Origin: Chrysophaeum taylorii
Lineage: Eukaryota > Sar > Pelagophyceae > Pelagomonadales > Pelagomonadaceae
Length of the DNA stretch: 64,000 nucleotides
Assembly: GCA_029834535.1 (NCBI GenBank)
Contig: JAQMWT010000339.1
Location: forward strand, 36,693 to 100,692
Direction: 5' to 3'
Program-made: the position numbers and the translations under genes
Notes under the pieces: model-generated
Databases searched by the model: none
Told to the model about the DNA's origin: nothing
What the model saw: only the letters and a program-made list of their open reading frames with translations
In this document: piece by piece, positions 45,642 through 55,692 of the stretch
How positions within the stretch are numbered: the stretch's first letter is position 1
How the letters are laid out: the number at the start of each line of letters is the position of its first letter

Positions 45642-47060
45642 CTACGAGTTGCCGGGCACGAGGGGTGGCAGGAAGCGGAGGCGTCTGCCGCGCATCCTCG
45701 ATCGCACGAAGATTTTGGTGGAGTCCGCCGGATCGAGGAGCCTCCGCGAGAGGTTTCGGACGCGAGACGCGTTATTGAGCTTGCGGTAGCGTCGAGGATT
45801 GGGCCTACCGGGGAGCCTCGCGGCCCGCGGCGGGTGCGGCACGCGGGCCGCGACGCCCCAGTCGGGAGCTCGGACGAGGCGGAGATTCTCGTCGTCGTTG
45901 TTGTCGTTAACGGGGGTGCTCGGCGGCTCGGGCTTCCTCGCGCCGGCGAGCCTGTCGACGACGCCCGGGACCGTCTCGAAAGTGACCTCGCTCATCGCGT
46001 CGGACGCGACGGTTTGAACAGCCTCCTCGCGACCGACGCTGGGGGTCGAGTCGAGGGACTCTCTCCCCGTTCTTTCATCCGCCGCCGCCGCCGCCGCCGA
46101 AATGGTCGCGCTCGCTGCATCGAGATACTCTTTCCTCGAGACGTGGACCGGGTCTTTCCCCCGCTCGGGTCCGGTTCGAATCGAGTTGCCCTCGCGGGCC
46201 CGGACGCCGGCGGCGAGCGTCATCACCTTGAAGCCCGTCAGGGACGCGTTCTCGTCGAAGGCCGTGAAGCACGACGCGACGTCCTCGGGCGCTTTATTAT
46301 TATTCTGGAACAACCGGGACGACGACGACGCCGCCGCCGCCGCCGTCGTCTCGCGACGACGCGGCGGGCTCCGCACGGCGAAGGAAGTCGTGGCCTTGGG
46401 CAGCTTCTCGGCCGTCTGTCGCGAGATGACGATCACCTTGCCTCGTTCGTCGAAGGTGTAGTCTCGGCCACGAAGCGACTCCCGAAGCTCGGCGAAGCGG
46501 CGGGCGTCGTCGATCTGCTCTGCCGCGCGCACGGCGAGCTGCGCCTTCTTGCGCGAGTATCTCGTCTCGGCGATAGAAAGTCGGGCCTTGAGCCTCTTGA
46601 AGTCGGCGCTCTCGCCCCGATGTTCGGCCGAGTCGGGCCGTGCGATGGTGATCGTCTCCTCGTGGTTACGGCGCCGCGACGACGAGTTCCCGCTGACGAC
46701 GCTCTCGCTGCTGCGACTGCTCTTTTGTTCGTGCTTGAGGAACGTGGAAACGATGTCTCCTCCTCCTCCGAAGAAGAAGAAGAAGCGGTTCGGTGGTCTC
46801 ACCTGGACGTGCGAGCTTGCCCACCCGTCGATGTCCCCGCAGCACTCGGGCTCCGCCTCCCCACACCCGACGACTGGGGCGAGCTCCGGCGACGACCAGC
46901 CGGCCACCAAGACGGCCCTCGCTCCGCACAGCAGCGCCTCCACGGCGAACAGCTCTACGCGCCGTGCTGCAGCCGCATTCTTGACGCACTGCGCCGTGCG
47001 TTCCAGGACCTCCTCGATGGCCTCGACGACGACGTCGTCGTCAGCAATCATCATCATCAT
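45642..47060 (-). CDS. Unrecognised protein with 'DYTFDERGKVIVI' motif
   Basis: 472 residues from the first of four ATGs at 47060; the frame is open upstream but would then overlap the SNW1 start. The N-terminal 90 residues contain 'EAIEEVLERTAQCVKNAAA', with a hydrophobic 'LLCGARAVLVAGW' helix, followed by a Phe/Gly run and Ser-rich disorder. The central part is helical ('RLKARLSIAETRYSRKKAQ') and includes 'GRDYTFDERGKVIVISRQ' plus 'TAEKLPKATTSFAV'; a D-Y-T-x-D-x-x-G-K-x-I/V motif followed by L-P occurs, as I recall, in several uncharacterised protist proteins, often ciliary. The C terminus is basic. Function unknown. 61 bp separate its start from the divergent SNW1 gene. Confidence 0.6.
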   Translation of the reverse strand: MMMMIADDDVVVEAIEEVLERTAQCVKNAAAARRVELFAVEALLCGARAVLVAGWSSPELAPVVGCGEAEPECCGDIDGWASSHVQVRPPNRFFFFFGGGGDIVSTFLKHEQKSSRSSESVVSGNSSSRRRNHEETITIARPDSAEHRGESADFKRLKARLSIAETRYSRKKAQLAVRAAEQIDDARRFAELRESLRGRDYTFDERGKVIVISRQTAEKLPKATTSFAVRSPPRRRETTAAAAASSSSRLFQNNNKAPEDVASCFTAFDENASLTGFKVMTLAAGVRAREGNSIRTGPERGKDPVHVSRKEYLDAASATISAAAAAADERTGRESLDSTPSVGREEAVQTVASDAMSEVTFETVPGVVDRLAGARKPEPPSTPVNDNNDDENLRLVRAPDWGVAARVPHPPRAARLPGRPNPRRYRKLNNASRVRNLSRRLLDPADSTKIFVRSRMRGRRLRFLPPLVPGNS

Positions 47061-47121
47061 ACAAAAAGGATACGTACTAGGGTTATTGTTCACAAGAAGA
47101 GGGACAGGGAAGGAACGCACG

Positions 47122-48726
47122 ATGGCGACGGCGAGGCTCTTAACTCTGCCGGCGCCGACGCGGGAGTACGTGTGGAAGGAGAAGGCGGGTCCTGTTCAAC
47201 AAAAGCTGCAGCAAGAAGATGTCGCACTCCCGCCGCCGTCCTACGGGGAGCGGGTGGGATGGAAACCGAAAAAATTGTCGGACTACGGTGATGGCGGGGC
47301 GTACCCTGAGGTGCACATCGCGCAACATCCGCTCGGGATGGGTAAAAAGGAGACGACGGCCGTGGTCCCTTTGGAAGTAGACGCCCAAACGGGCCAGGTC
47401 AAGTACGACGCGATCGTAAAGCAAGGCGCGAATCGCGATCGCAAGGTGTACTCGTCGCTCGACGATATTCGCGAGAAGGAGGGCGACTCGCTCGCGCTCC
47501 CTTCGGCGGAAAAAGAGGCCGAGACAGCGGCACGCACCCAAGCGGCGCTCGGCGCGATCATCGAAGGCAAAATCAACAGCGCGAAACCGACGCACGTGCC
47601 CGAGGCGTGCGCGCGCCGCGCGGCGACGTTTGTTAGGTACACGCCAAATCCAACGGCACCCGGGTACACCGAGGCCGCCAAGCAGCGGATCGTGAAGATG
47701 GTCGAGCAGCAGGTCGACCCGATGGAGCCGCCCAAGCATAAGCACTCGAAAATTCCGCGGGGGCCCCCGAGCCCCCCCGTGCCGGTGTTGCACTCGCCGC
47801 CCCGCAAGGTCACCGTCGCCGACCAGCAGTCCTGGAAGATCCCGCCGTGCGTCTCCAACTGGAAGAACGCGCGGGGGTACACGATTCCCCTCGACAAGCG
47901 CCTCGCCGCCGACGGTCGCGGGTTGCAGGAGCAGACGGTCAACAACAATTTCGCGACGCTCGCCGAGGCGCTCTACATCGCCGAGCGGTCGGCGAGGGAC
48001 GAGGTCCGCGCGCGGGCGCAGATCCGTCAGCAAAACGCGCTCCAGGAGAAGGAGGCGCAGGAGGCACGCCTCCGGGAGCTCGCCGCCGAGGCGCGCCGGG
48101 AGCGCAGCGCCGTGGCCGAGCGGGCGGCAAATACGACTACCCGACGCTACGAAGACGACGATTCCGCCGAGGAGGCTCATCAGGGCCGCGTCGAGCGCGA
48201 GGAGGCGCGCATCCAGCGAAAACGCGAGCGCGAGCGCCAGATGCGCCTCGACAACGCCAAGGGCGACCTCAAGCGGTCGCGCCTCGAGCGAGAGCGCGAT
48301 AGGGACGTCTCGGAGAAGATCGCGCTCGGACTCCTCAAGGGCACCGCCAAGCTCGAGGGCGAGGCCCAGTTCGACAAGCGCCTCTTCAACCAGTCGGCCG
48401 GCCTTGACTCGGGGTTGGGCGCTGACGACGACTACAACGTCTACAGTAAGCCCCTGCTCGACCGCGAGGACGCGAACGCGATTTACCGCCCGCGCCTTAC
48501 CCAAGACTCTAAGTACGGAGACCCCGACGACCAGTACAACAAGCTCAAGACCACCTCCAAGTTTGCCCCGCCCGACCAGGCCTTCGCCGGGACCGAGGGC
48601 GCCAAAGCGCGACAGCGCGACGGCCCCGTCCAGTTTGAGCGCAACAGAGAGCCACCCGCTGCCGACGAACAAGACCCTTTCGGCCTCGACCAGTTCCTCT
48701 CAGACGTCAAGAACAAGCGCCCTTGA
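47122..48726 (+). CDS. SNW1: SNW domain protein (SKIP/Prp45), spliceosome component
   Basis: 534 residues from ATG 47122 ('MATARLLTLPAPTREY'). SNW1/SKIP/Prp45 is a core factor of the activated spliceosome and a transcription co-regulator in the nucleus. The name-giving motif is intact: 'CVSNWKNARGYTIPLDKRLA' followed by 'ADGRG'. The whole order of the family is present: N-terminal 'PPSYGERVGWKPKKLSDYGD', 'AYPEVHIAQHPLGMG', 'VKYDAIVKQG', 'YTPNPTAPGYTEAAKQRIVK' with 'MVEQQVDPMEPPKHKHSKIP', then the helical 'NNNFATLAEALYIAERSARD' and long charged helices, then 'YNVYSKPLL' and a C-terminal 'GPVQFERNR' with 'DPFGLDQFL'. Length matches the family (about 500-540). Intronless. The start is fixed by the strong family match immediately after this Met. 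Confidence 0.97.
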   Translation: MATARLLTLPAPTREYVWKEKAGPVQQKLQQEDVALPPPSYGERVGWKPKKLSDYGDGGAYPEVHIAQHPLGMGKKETTAVVPLEVDAQTGQVKYDAIVKQGANRDRKVYSSLDDIREKEGDSLALPSAEKEAETAARTQAALGAIIEGKINSAKPTHVPEACARRAATFVRYTPNPTAPGYTEAAKQRIVKMVEQQVDPMEPPKHKHSKIPRGPPSPPVPVLHSPPRKVTVADQQSWKIPPCVSNWKNARGYTIPLDKRLAADGRGLQEQTVNNNFATLAEALYIAERSARDEVRARAQIRQQNALQEKEAQEARLRELAAEARRERSAVAERAANTTTRRYEDDDSAEEAHQGRVEREEARIQRKRERERQMRLDNAKGDLKRSRLERERDRDVSEKIALGLLKGTAKLEGEAQFDKRLFNQSAGLDSGLGADDDYNVYSKPLLDREDANAIYRPRLTQDSKYGDPDDQYNKLKTTSKFAPPDQAFAGTEGAKARQRDGPVQFERNREPPAADEQDPFGLDQFLSDVKNKRP

Positions 48727-49185
48727 TGATGATGATCATCGTCGCTTCTGGTTGTTTTCTTCCCCTTCTTCTTTTAAAGTGTCTGTCTGTCTGTCTGTCT
48801 GTCCGTCCATGGGGTGTGTCTCGCATTCCCCCGTGAGAAAGCGACGACAAAGGGAGGAAGGGCACTCTCCTCCTGGTGGTGGTGGTGTGTGTCCAAAACG
48901 CGGAGGGATTATTATCTCGGTGTGTGGAGTAGAGCTGGTCCTCACTTACAATTTGTCCGGTCGCAAGATCCTTAACACGCGATGGCCGCCCGCCCACACC
49001 GCGCGCCCGCCACCTTCTCGTTCGGGTACGTACCTTCGAAGTACCGCGCAGTCAAAAATCGCAATTCTCGCCTCTAGGGATCGTTCTCCCCTCCTCCACC
49101 CTTTGAGTTTTCTCCCTAAGTTTTCACCGTAAAACTGCCTCTTCTCCCTAAAAAAATACATCACTTTCTTTCTGACGAGTTGAGG
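48727..49185. other. Intergenic between SNW1 and the ion-channel gene
   Basis: Contains a (TGTC)n array at 48779-48803. No gene seen. Confidence 0.4.
48779..48803. repeat. (TGTC)n microsatellite
   Basis: About six units, followed by TCCGTCC. Confidence 0.9.
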
Positions 49186-50682
49186 ATGGCACCGCAGCGA
49201 TCCAGCAGCAGCGAACGCCTCGCTTTGGGCGAAAGCTTTGACAAGATCGATGGCGAGACTCTCGACGCAAGCAGTGGATACAAGCGCGAGTTCCGCGTGG
49301 CCAAATTCTGGGCGGCCCTGACCACCAAGGTCGAGAGCATCGATTTTGGCGAAGAACGCGCTTTCGTTCAAGTCGAATCAAAATGGTTCTGGAGGGACAA
49401 CGACTTCCCCCGAAAACTTGAATCCAGGGAAATTGAGCTCGCCGGCGTCTCCGAGACAGACAGGTCGACGAAGATCTCGAAAATCAAGGGTGGCGAACGG
49501 GTGTACGGCTGTTTCCCGACTGGCGATCTTCGCGCTTTTCCCGTCAACCCCGAGCGGATGTTTGAAAATCAGGTCGGCGCGATGGAGCGGGTTCCGATGA
49601 GTTGTTGGACGCGTTTCAACGAGGCGGATGGGGATGCCGTCGTCTCCGTGCAACACGTCTTTCGCGTCACCGTCTCGATATTCTCCACACTCAAAGACTA
49701 TCCGGCGGACGCGGTCGTGATACCCTTGAAACTGAGCATCCGTCAGTCCAGGGACAAGACCCGCGAGCTCACGTGGTTTCTGGACTCGTCGCTCCTACAG
49801 ACTCTTCAGCGAAAGGACAAGACTGGCGCTAAGGTTCACGACGTCTACAAGGAAGACGCGTACCCGATCAACGTTCGTCCGACGCGGCTCGGCGATCTCT
49901 TGTTTTGCCAGGCGCAGGTCGCGTACCGCAAGTTTGATAACAAACCCTCTCGGCCCGTCGCGTGCGTAGTCTACGAGCGCGACTTGGAACCGTTCACGCA
50001 GAAGGTTGTCTTCCCTCTCTGGGTGATCGTCGAGGCGTGCCTCTGCGCCGTCCTCGCGGTGCCGAGGGTCCAGGCATCGCGGCTCAGCAACCTCATTACA
50101 GGCATGCTCGCCGTTTGCGCGTACAAGACCGCGATCGCCGACAATCTTCCAAGCACGCCGCGCGTCACCAAGGCTGACTGGTACATCAATTCGTGTTTCG
50201 GCCTGCTTCTCGTGACTGTTCTTGAGACGCTTGTCGTCGCCCTGTTCTCGGTCAAGCGTGTTACCGACACCGCCTTGTGCGCAGTCCTCGCCGGTGGCTG
50301 GTTCATTGGCACGCTGATTTGGCGCTATTGTTACTTGACGATTCCTCATGATTGGGAAGACTATCTCACCAAGATGCTCGAAGAGAGCCAAAGCGGGATC
50401 GAGCTTGGTTGCGAGATACAACAAGAAGAGCTCCCTTCCAGCACAAGGTGGTCTGCGGTCAGTGAGTCAGGCAGTCGTGCACGGAACGATGGCATCCCAT
50501 CCGCCTCGTTGCGCGTGCAACAACGTCATCGGACCCGTCCATCGGAAGTGATTGTAGTGCAATCTTGCCACCACCTGCCCGTTTCGAAGAAAAGTAGAAG
50601 CATCGAAGTCGGCCGATTGAAGATGAAGAACAGCAACAACAAGATCGTTACTTCCCCCCGGGCAGTGCTGCTGCCAAAATAG
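49186..50682 (+). CDS. Pentameric ligand-gated ion channel (Cys-loop superfamily) subunit
   Basis: 498 residues from ATG 49186. The N-terminal about 265 residues are beta-rich and end 'RPVACVVYERDLEPFTQKVV', leading directly into four membrane helices at about 276-293, 300-318, 333-354 and 362-382. Between the second and third is 'DNLPSTPRVTKADWYINSCF', the M2-M3 loop and M3 start typical of the family (L-P-x-x-x-x-x-T-x-x-D-x-x-x-x-x-x-F). The loop that gives the superfamily its name reads 'FSTLKDYPADAVVIPLKL' and lacks the two cysteines, as in bacterial members. No signal peptide is visible, so either the first exon is missed or insertion uses the internal helices. After M4 comes a 115-residue Ser/Arg/Lys-rich tail, unusual for the family. 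Ligand and ion selectivity cannot be read. Confidence 0.78.
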   Translation: MAPQRSSSSERLALGESFDKIDGETLDASSGYKREFRVAKFWAALTTKVESIDFGEERAFVQVESKWFWRDNDFPRKLESREIELAGVSETDRSTKISKIKGGERVYGCFPTGDLRAFPVNPERMFENQVGAMERVPMSCWTRFNEADGDAVVSVQHVFRVTVSIFSTLKDYPADAVVIPLKLSIRQSRDKTRELTWFLDSSLLQTLQRKDKTGAKVHDVYKEDAYPINVRPTRLGDLLFCQAQVAYRKFDNKPSRPVACVVYERDLEPFTQKVVFPLWVIVEACLCAVLAVPRVQASRLSNLITGMLAVCAYKTAIADNLPSTPRVTKADWYINSCFGLLLVTVLETLVVALFSVKRVTDTALCAVLAGGWFIGTLIWRYCYLTIPHDWEDYLTKMLEESQSGIELGCEIQQEELPSSTRWSAVSESGSRARNDGIPSASLRVQQRHRTRPSEVIVVQSCHHLPVSKKSRSIEVGRLKMKNSNNKIVTSPRAVLLPK

Positions 50683-51840
50683 GGAGGTGCATTGGCTGCT
50701 CTTGTGATAGATTGGGCTCCTCCCCGACCGCTTGGGTGGTGCTTCTTCCTTCCCTCCTTTCTTTCTTTCTTTCTTTAATAATGACGCCTTTCATGTTGAG
50801 GGCACTGCAGCGCGAAATTGGGGAGCTCGAGACCGACGGTTTTCAAGAACCCCTCCGAACCCTGAACTCCCGTGCTCCTGCCCCCCGGAAGTCTTAGCAG
50901 TCACTACCACTAGCACTCGAGTTTACTAGACCACGGGGTCCTGCCACGTGACCAGACCTAAAAAAACGGTCGCAGCACCTTGCCTGCCTTCTTTTTTTCT
51001 TCAGCAGATGGACCGCAGCAGCAGCTGCGTTTCAAGACACTTCTCGGCATGACTTCCTCCCCGACGTTTCGTCGACAAAGCAGCAGAATGGCTGTCTCTC
51101 GCATCCTACGACGTGGGAACCGGCACGTAGTCGAGCGGGCGGCCGCGTTGCAGCGATAAGGACTTCGCTTCATTTTGGGACTTAATTTCTGAGGTGCCCA
51201 AGCGGCAGCTTGGTCTTTCGCCGACATAATGATTCGCAAGTCTCCGTCGTCGCCAGGTCGCGAGGTGCACTCCACCGAGCGCTTGGCAACCCCCAGGTGT
51301 GACGCCGCACAGACGCTGGCAGTTCGCCACAGGCCTGCTTGTGCCGCCGCCCAGACCTGACAAATACTAGTCATAAACCCCGCCCGCTCTATCAGTCGAA
51401 AGCCGCCGTAGCGAAACAGGTGTATAATACCGTAGTGCGTCACCAGACGCAACACCCCTAGGAACGAACGAACGCTTGAGATCTCTTAAAATAAAGACAG
51501 GCTCCCTACGGGATTTTGTCTGAGGTTTCTAAGCATGTGTCGAAGGGCGGGCCTACGTTGTTAGCAGTGACGTAGCTAACCAACAGCGAAGATGATGTAG
51601 GCGCCCGAGTATGATGCATGACGTCTTTTGACGAGATCAAGAGCCGGGGTAGGTTTTTTTCTTTCTTTGAAAAAATCGAGGGCCCATCGCTGGCGGGCTC
51701 CTCTACAATAGAGCAGCAGGCCTTCGTTCCATATGGAGAAAGAAGAGTCTCCGCGCGTAGCATCCATCGTCAAAAGCAACATTTGGACAACCGCAGACCA
51801 AGCATGACATGCGAGTTCTCCTCCGACACACGATTAATAG
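50683..51840. other. 1.2 kb without a recognised gene
   Basis: Holds a (TTTC)n run at about 50757-50777. Short ORFs on both strands lack motifs. Confidence 0.35.
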
Positions 51841-53134
51841 TTATGCCGTGCGGTGGCCTGCTCTGCGCCGATCGCAGCAGCGCGGACACTTCTTCGACGT
51901 GCGGACTTCTTCCCTGAACTCGATACCGCCGCCAGCAACGAGGAGATGATCGTAAAATAAGCGAATTGTGGTGAGCGCCCGGACGACCGCGTCGTGGCCG
52001 CACAAGCGCGCCATGTCGAGAGCCGTTCCGCCGTCGAAGACAAGACGATTGCCGTCGGCGCCGAACCCAATCAACAACTTGACTACTTCGACGTGACCGT
52101 AGAAGCACGCGGCGGCGAGCGGCGTCACGCCGTACAACCCGAGGTTCGCGGCCTGATCGACGTCGGCACCTTTCGAAAGTAGTAGTCGAGCAACGGCAAC
52201 GTGACCCTCTTGGCTGGCTACGTGAAGCGGCGACACGTTGTCGCGCGTAGCCAGGTTGACGCGAGCCGAGATTTTTAGGAGGAAATCGACGAGGTCCAAG
52301 TGACCGTGATGAGAAGCGATGCAGAGCGGCGCAAAGCCGTCGGCGTCGACCTTGTTGACATCATTTCCTCGCGAAAGCAAGAGTTGGGCCATCGCAAGAT
52401 TCCCCGTCTCGCACGCGACGTGCAGCAGAGAGTCCGAAGAAGTTAGGCTCGCGCCGTGATCGAGGAGTAATTCTACGAGGTCCAACCGACCTACCGTCGT
52501 CGCGATGCGAAGCGGCATCTCGGTTTGGTCGACATGAGCTGTTGAGAGGAGGAGACGGGCGATGGCGACATGACCTTTCCGACTCGAACCGCACAAAGCG
52601 GTCGAGCCGTCGCTCGCTTTAACGTTGACGTCGGCGCTTGTCTCGAGCAAAAGACGTACGATATCGACGTGGCCGTTGTCGCTGGCGGTGTAAAGCGCCG
52701 TCGCGCCCTCGTCCGTTCTCTGGTTCATGTCAGCGCCTCGAGACGGCAACAATTTCGCGATTGCGAGATGGCCGTGCCGGCACGATGCGAAAAGCGATGA
52801 CGCGCCGCTCGCAGTTCGTTGGTTGACCTCAGCGCCATTCTCGAGCAGCACTTTCGCTACGGAAACGTGACCTTCGTGGCTGGCAACGAAGAGCGAGGAC
52901 TCGCCCTTGATCGATACTTTGTGAACGTCGGCACCGCTCGAAATCAACAGTCTTAGGATGTCGGGGTAACCGGAACAGCATGCCGCATCGAGTGTCGGGG
53001 TAACCGGAACAGCATGCCGCATCGAGTGCCGACAGCCCGCGATCATCGACCTCGTTCACGTCATCACCGCGCGCGATTAACCGCCTCACACCATCTACGT
53101 CGCCGCTATAGCTCGCACGACCAAGGAGGCTCAT
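51841..53134 (-). pseudogene. Ankyrin-repeat protein gene broken by a 34-bp tandem duplication
   Basis: From ATG 53134 the protein starts 'MSLLGRASYSGDVDGVRRLI' and enters the first ankyrin repeat 'DRGLSALDAACCSGYPD'. There a perfect 34-bp duplication (52960-52993 and 52994-53027) shifts the frame by one. After it the other frame holds about ten clean ankyrin repeats, for example 'GESSLFVASHEGHVSVAKVL', 'GATALYTASDNGHVDIVRLL', 'NVSPLHVASQEGHVAVARLL' and 'GVTPLAAACFYGHVEVVKLL', and ends at 51841-51843 with a Cys-rich tail. Without one copy of the repeat the two frames join exactly, so the lesion is single and recent-looking. Translation from an internal ATG (53046 frame) would still give a 401-residue ankyrin protein. 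Partner unknown. Confidence 0.85.
52960..53027. repeat. Perfect 34-bp tandem duplication
   Basis: Two identical units beginning GTCGGGGTAACCGGAACAGC and ending CATCGAGT, at 52960-52993 and 52994-53027. 34 is not a multiple of three. Confidence 0.95.
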
Positions 53135-53272
53135 CTTCTTTATAGGGTTTAGGCTTTGTCGTCGTGATGGTTTGAATTAAAATAAAAGGATTCAAAAAAA
53201 GGGGGTGCATCGCACAATCCTGGATTCCTGCGTTCAAAAAATCCAGTGTACGTAGCACCAACTTGCGTTCTT

Positions 53273-53605
53273 GTGGTTTTCTCAGATACCCGCCCCTCCT
53301 GGCCGGACCAGGGGCCTCAACAACCCTTTCTCCCAACCCGAACCGCGGGTGAAACCACCACACGCCCGATCTCAGCGTAATACCTCACGCCACCACGAAA
53401 TCGGACAATCAAATGAGGGTAATATCAAGAAGACAGCAAGAAAACAATACAAATGCCCGGTACATTGGGTCCAGTGGAAGCGCAGGTGAGGGTGTCAATA
53501 TGACACCCCGCCCCATAAGTGCAAGGTCAATCAATACCAGAGCAACAATCAGGGTAAGTCAGGTGGTAGGCAGGCAAGTGGGGGGAATGGGCGTTACTGC
53601 CACAG
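53273..53605 (-). repeat. 3' LTR of the gypsy element
   Basis: In element orientation it starts TGTGGCAGTAACGCCC and ends in GAAAACCAC. A purine-rich PPT-like tract (AGTAGGGGGCTCC in element orientation) lies immediately upstream, at about 53605-53617. Confidence 0.9.
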
Positions 53606-53748
53606 GAGCCCCCTACTTGAGATGAAGTCGCCCTCGACTTCAAGGGTAACGAAGGTCACGCTCACGAATGGTACGATAAGCTCGTTCAGCTACATCAGCA
53701 GGAACTTTGTTGCTGTGGAGACCGAAGTTAGTGACGAGAACATCGATT
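53606..53748. other. Internal 3' non-coding end of the gypsy element
   Basis: Between the integrase stop and the 3' LTR; holds the polypurine tract. Confidence 0.6.
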
Positions 53749-55689
53749 TCACCCGGGCGAAAAATCAGTCATACAGGGTTCACAGCCCTCCATGTTTGGT
53801 CGTAGGCGTGTGAAGCTACCTCCGTCAGGATCTTTGTATTCTGGTCTTAAGCGTCGCTCAGCCAGAGGCTTAGTAGGATCAAAGACGCGAGGATCATCGC
53901 GCGGACCCAAATCGGTATAGTAGTGAAGCGCAACTGTATCATTGTCGTGGTCAAATTCATCGTAGACTTCGGCAACATAGATACGCTTCTTCCACGCGTT
54001 GGATCGTCCTTTCACCCTGAAAATCACGAACTTACCATGTTTGAACCGGTCGGGGTCCGAAGGTAAATGCAGAGGGGCTGAAGAAGTGTCGATGGTTGGC
54101 ACTTTCAAAGGCACAATCTGTTGTACAGATACTACAACCGATTCAGCATCATCATCGTTGACGTCTTGAATTTCGTCAACGACGGGAGAGATATTTCTAG
54201 TAACCATGTAAGGTCCGCGCCAAATGGGCCGTAGCTTGTGGCGTGTCTTAGGCACGAAACGCAGAACATAATCACCTGGGGAAAACTGGATGTCAATTTG
54301 ATGGGCATCATAGTTGAGTTTTTGACTCTCCTGTGCTTTCTGGTGAGCTCGTGTAACGAGTCGACTATAAAATTCAATCTTGTTCTTAAAGTCCACCAAA
54401 ATCTGATGACGTGATTGCGGTAGATCACGCTGTTCACTCAAAAGATTGTAATCGGGTGGTAACAGGGGTTGCTTGCCAGTACGCATCATGAAAGGTGAAA
54501 TCTTCGTTCCCGGAATGTACATCCTATTGTACATGAATGACACATATGGGAGGAAATTCGACCAATCTGGCTGACGCTGTTCATCGATCGCAGCTCGCAA
54601 GAAGGCTTTGATGAATCGATTGACACGCTCAGTATGATTACTCTGAGGGTGATACGGAAGGGTAGTATGATAACGTACGTTGAATTGACGAACAAACGTG
54701 CGAAATAACCTGTTCGCGAACTCATTTCCATTACCCGTGACTATGCACCGTGGGAGACATCCCTCAAGTAAAATCTTGTCCACAAACGCGTTCAAAATCG
54801 AATAGTCAGGTTTTGTGTTGATCAGAGCTAATTTCAAGAAATGCGATGCTGCATCGTACATTGCGAGGATGTACGTGTACAGGTCAGCGCCTCGCAGAGG
54901 TCCAATCAAATTCATACCTAGGACATAGCAATCTCCGACGCGATTCGGTTGACAGAGCAAGCCATGACGACTAGGCATGGTGGATCGAACCTTCTGGCAA
55001 ATAATGCAGGCATTGACGAACTCATTAACTGATGATGAGACGTTTGGCCACCAATACCGTTCTAAGATTTGGTTCGCTGTGGAGTCTCGTCCTACATGGC
55101 CTCCGAACAATCCTCGGTGATGCATGGCGATCACACGCTTTTGCATAGACTGAGGGACCACAATAAGACGTTGAGAAACTGAATCGTCGACCTTATACAA
55201 CACGTTGTCATCAACCTCATATGGTACGGATGACTGCTCGTCTTGATCTTTCTGTTCAGAGTCGAGATTTCGTCTGATGCGCTTGCATATTTCATCCTCA
55301 GCTTGTTCTTTCGCTATCTCATCGAGAGTGATCTCATCCTCCGCTCGATCCGCAAAAGGGAGACGTTCGACGGAGTCAACTGGCTCAGACTCGTACGAGA
55401 ATTGAGGCGGTTGTACGTTCTGTCGCGTACTAACTGCTACCATAGCTGCGGTGGGTCCGATGTCCATCAGCATAGGCATCGTCACCGAAGAGAAGGTGAA
55501 ACAAGCTGTGTCAGGTACATCGGTGGGGATTTCTTGGAAAATCAAAAAAGCTTCATTGATCGGTTCTCCGTCTTCGTCTTTCTCGATCAATTTGTCGATA
55601 GGGCTGCGCGACAGACAATCCGGAATACGCATGCCAGGGGAGCTTCCAGGCTTGTATCCGAGCTCCCGGTCGAACGCAGCAAGCCGCAT
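53749..55689 (-). pseudogene. gypsy integrase and C-terminal domain, active site altered
   Basis: The 646-codon frame is the continuation of the RNase H frame after the TGA at 55693-55695. Zinc-binding H-H-C-C: 'HHRGLFGGHVG' and 'CIICQK'. The catalytic core shows 'MNLIGPLRGADLYTYILAM', where the first D-x-x-G-P-L Asp is Asn, and 'IVTGNGNEFANRLF', where the second Asp (usually D-N-G-x-E-F) is Gly; the Glu in 'QSNHTERVNRF' remains. Two of the three DDE acids are thus lost and the enzyme should be dead. Beyond the usual GPY-like region ('LRPIWRGPYMVTRNIS') there are about 150 further residues with 'HGKFVIFRVKGRSNAWKKR' and 'YVAEVYDEFDHDNDTVALHY', an SH3/BAH/chromo-like beta barrel that might have served targeting. 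Confidence 0.85.
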
Positions 55690-55692
55690 AGC

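Noticed and set aside
45834-47291. 485-codon plus-strand ORF
   Set aside because: Antisense shadow of the gene at 45642-47060; Arg-rich, no domain, and it would overlap the SNW1 start.
47140-48672. 510-codon minus-strand ORF
   Set aside because: Shadow of SNW1, which is certain from its family motifs.
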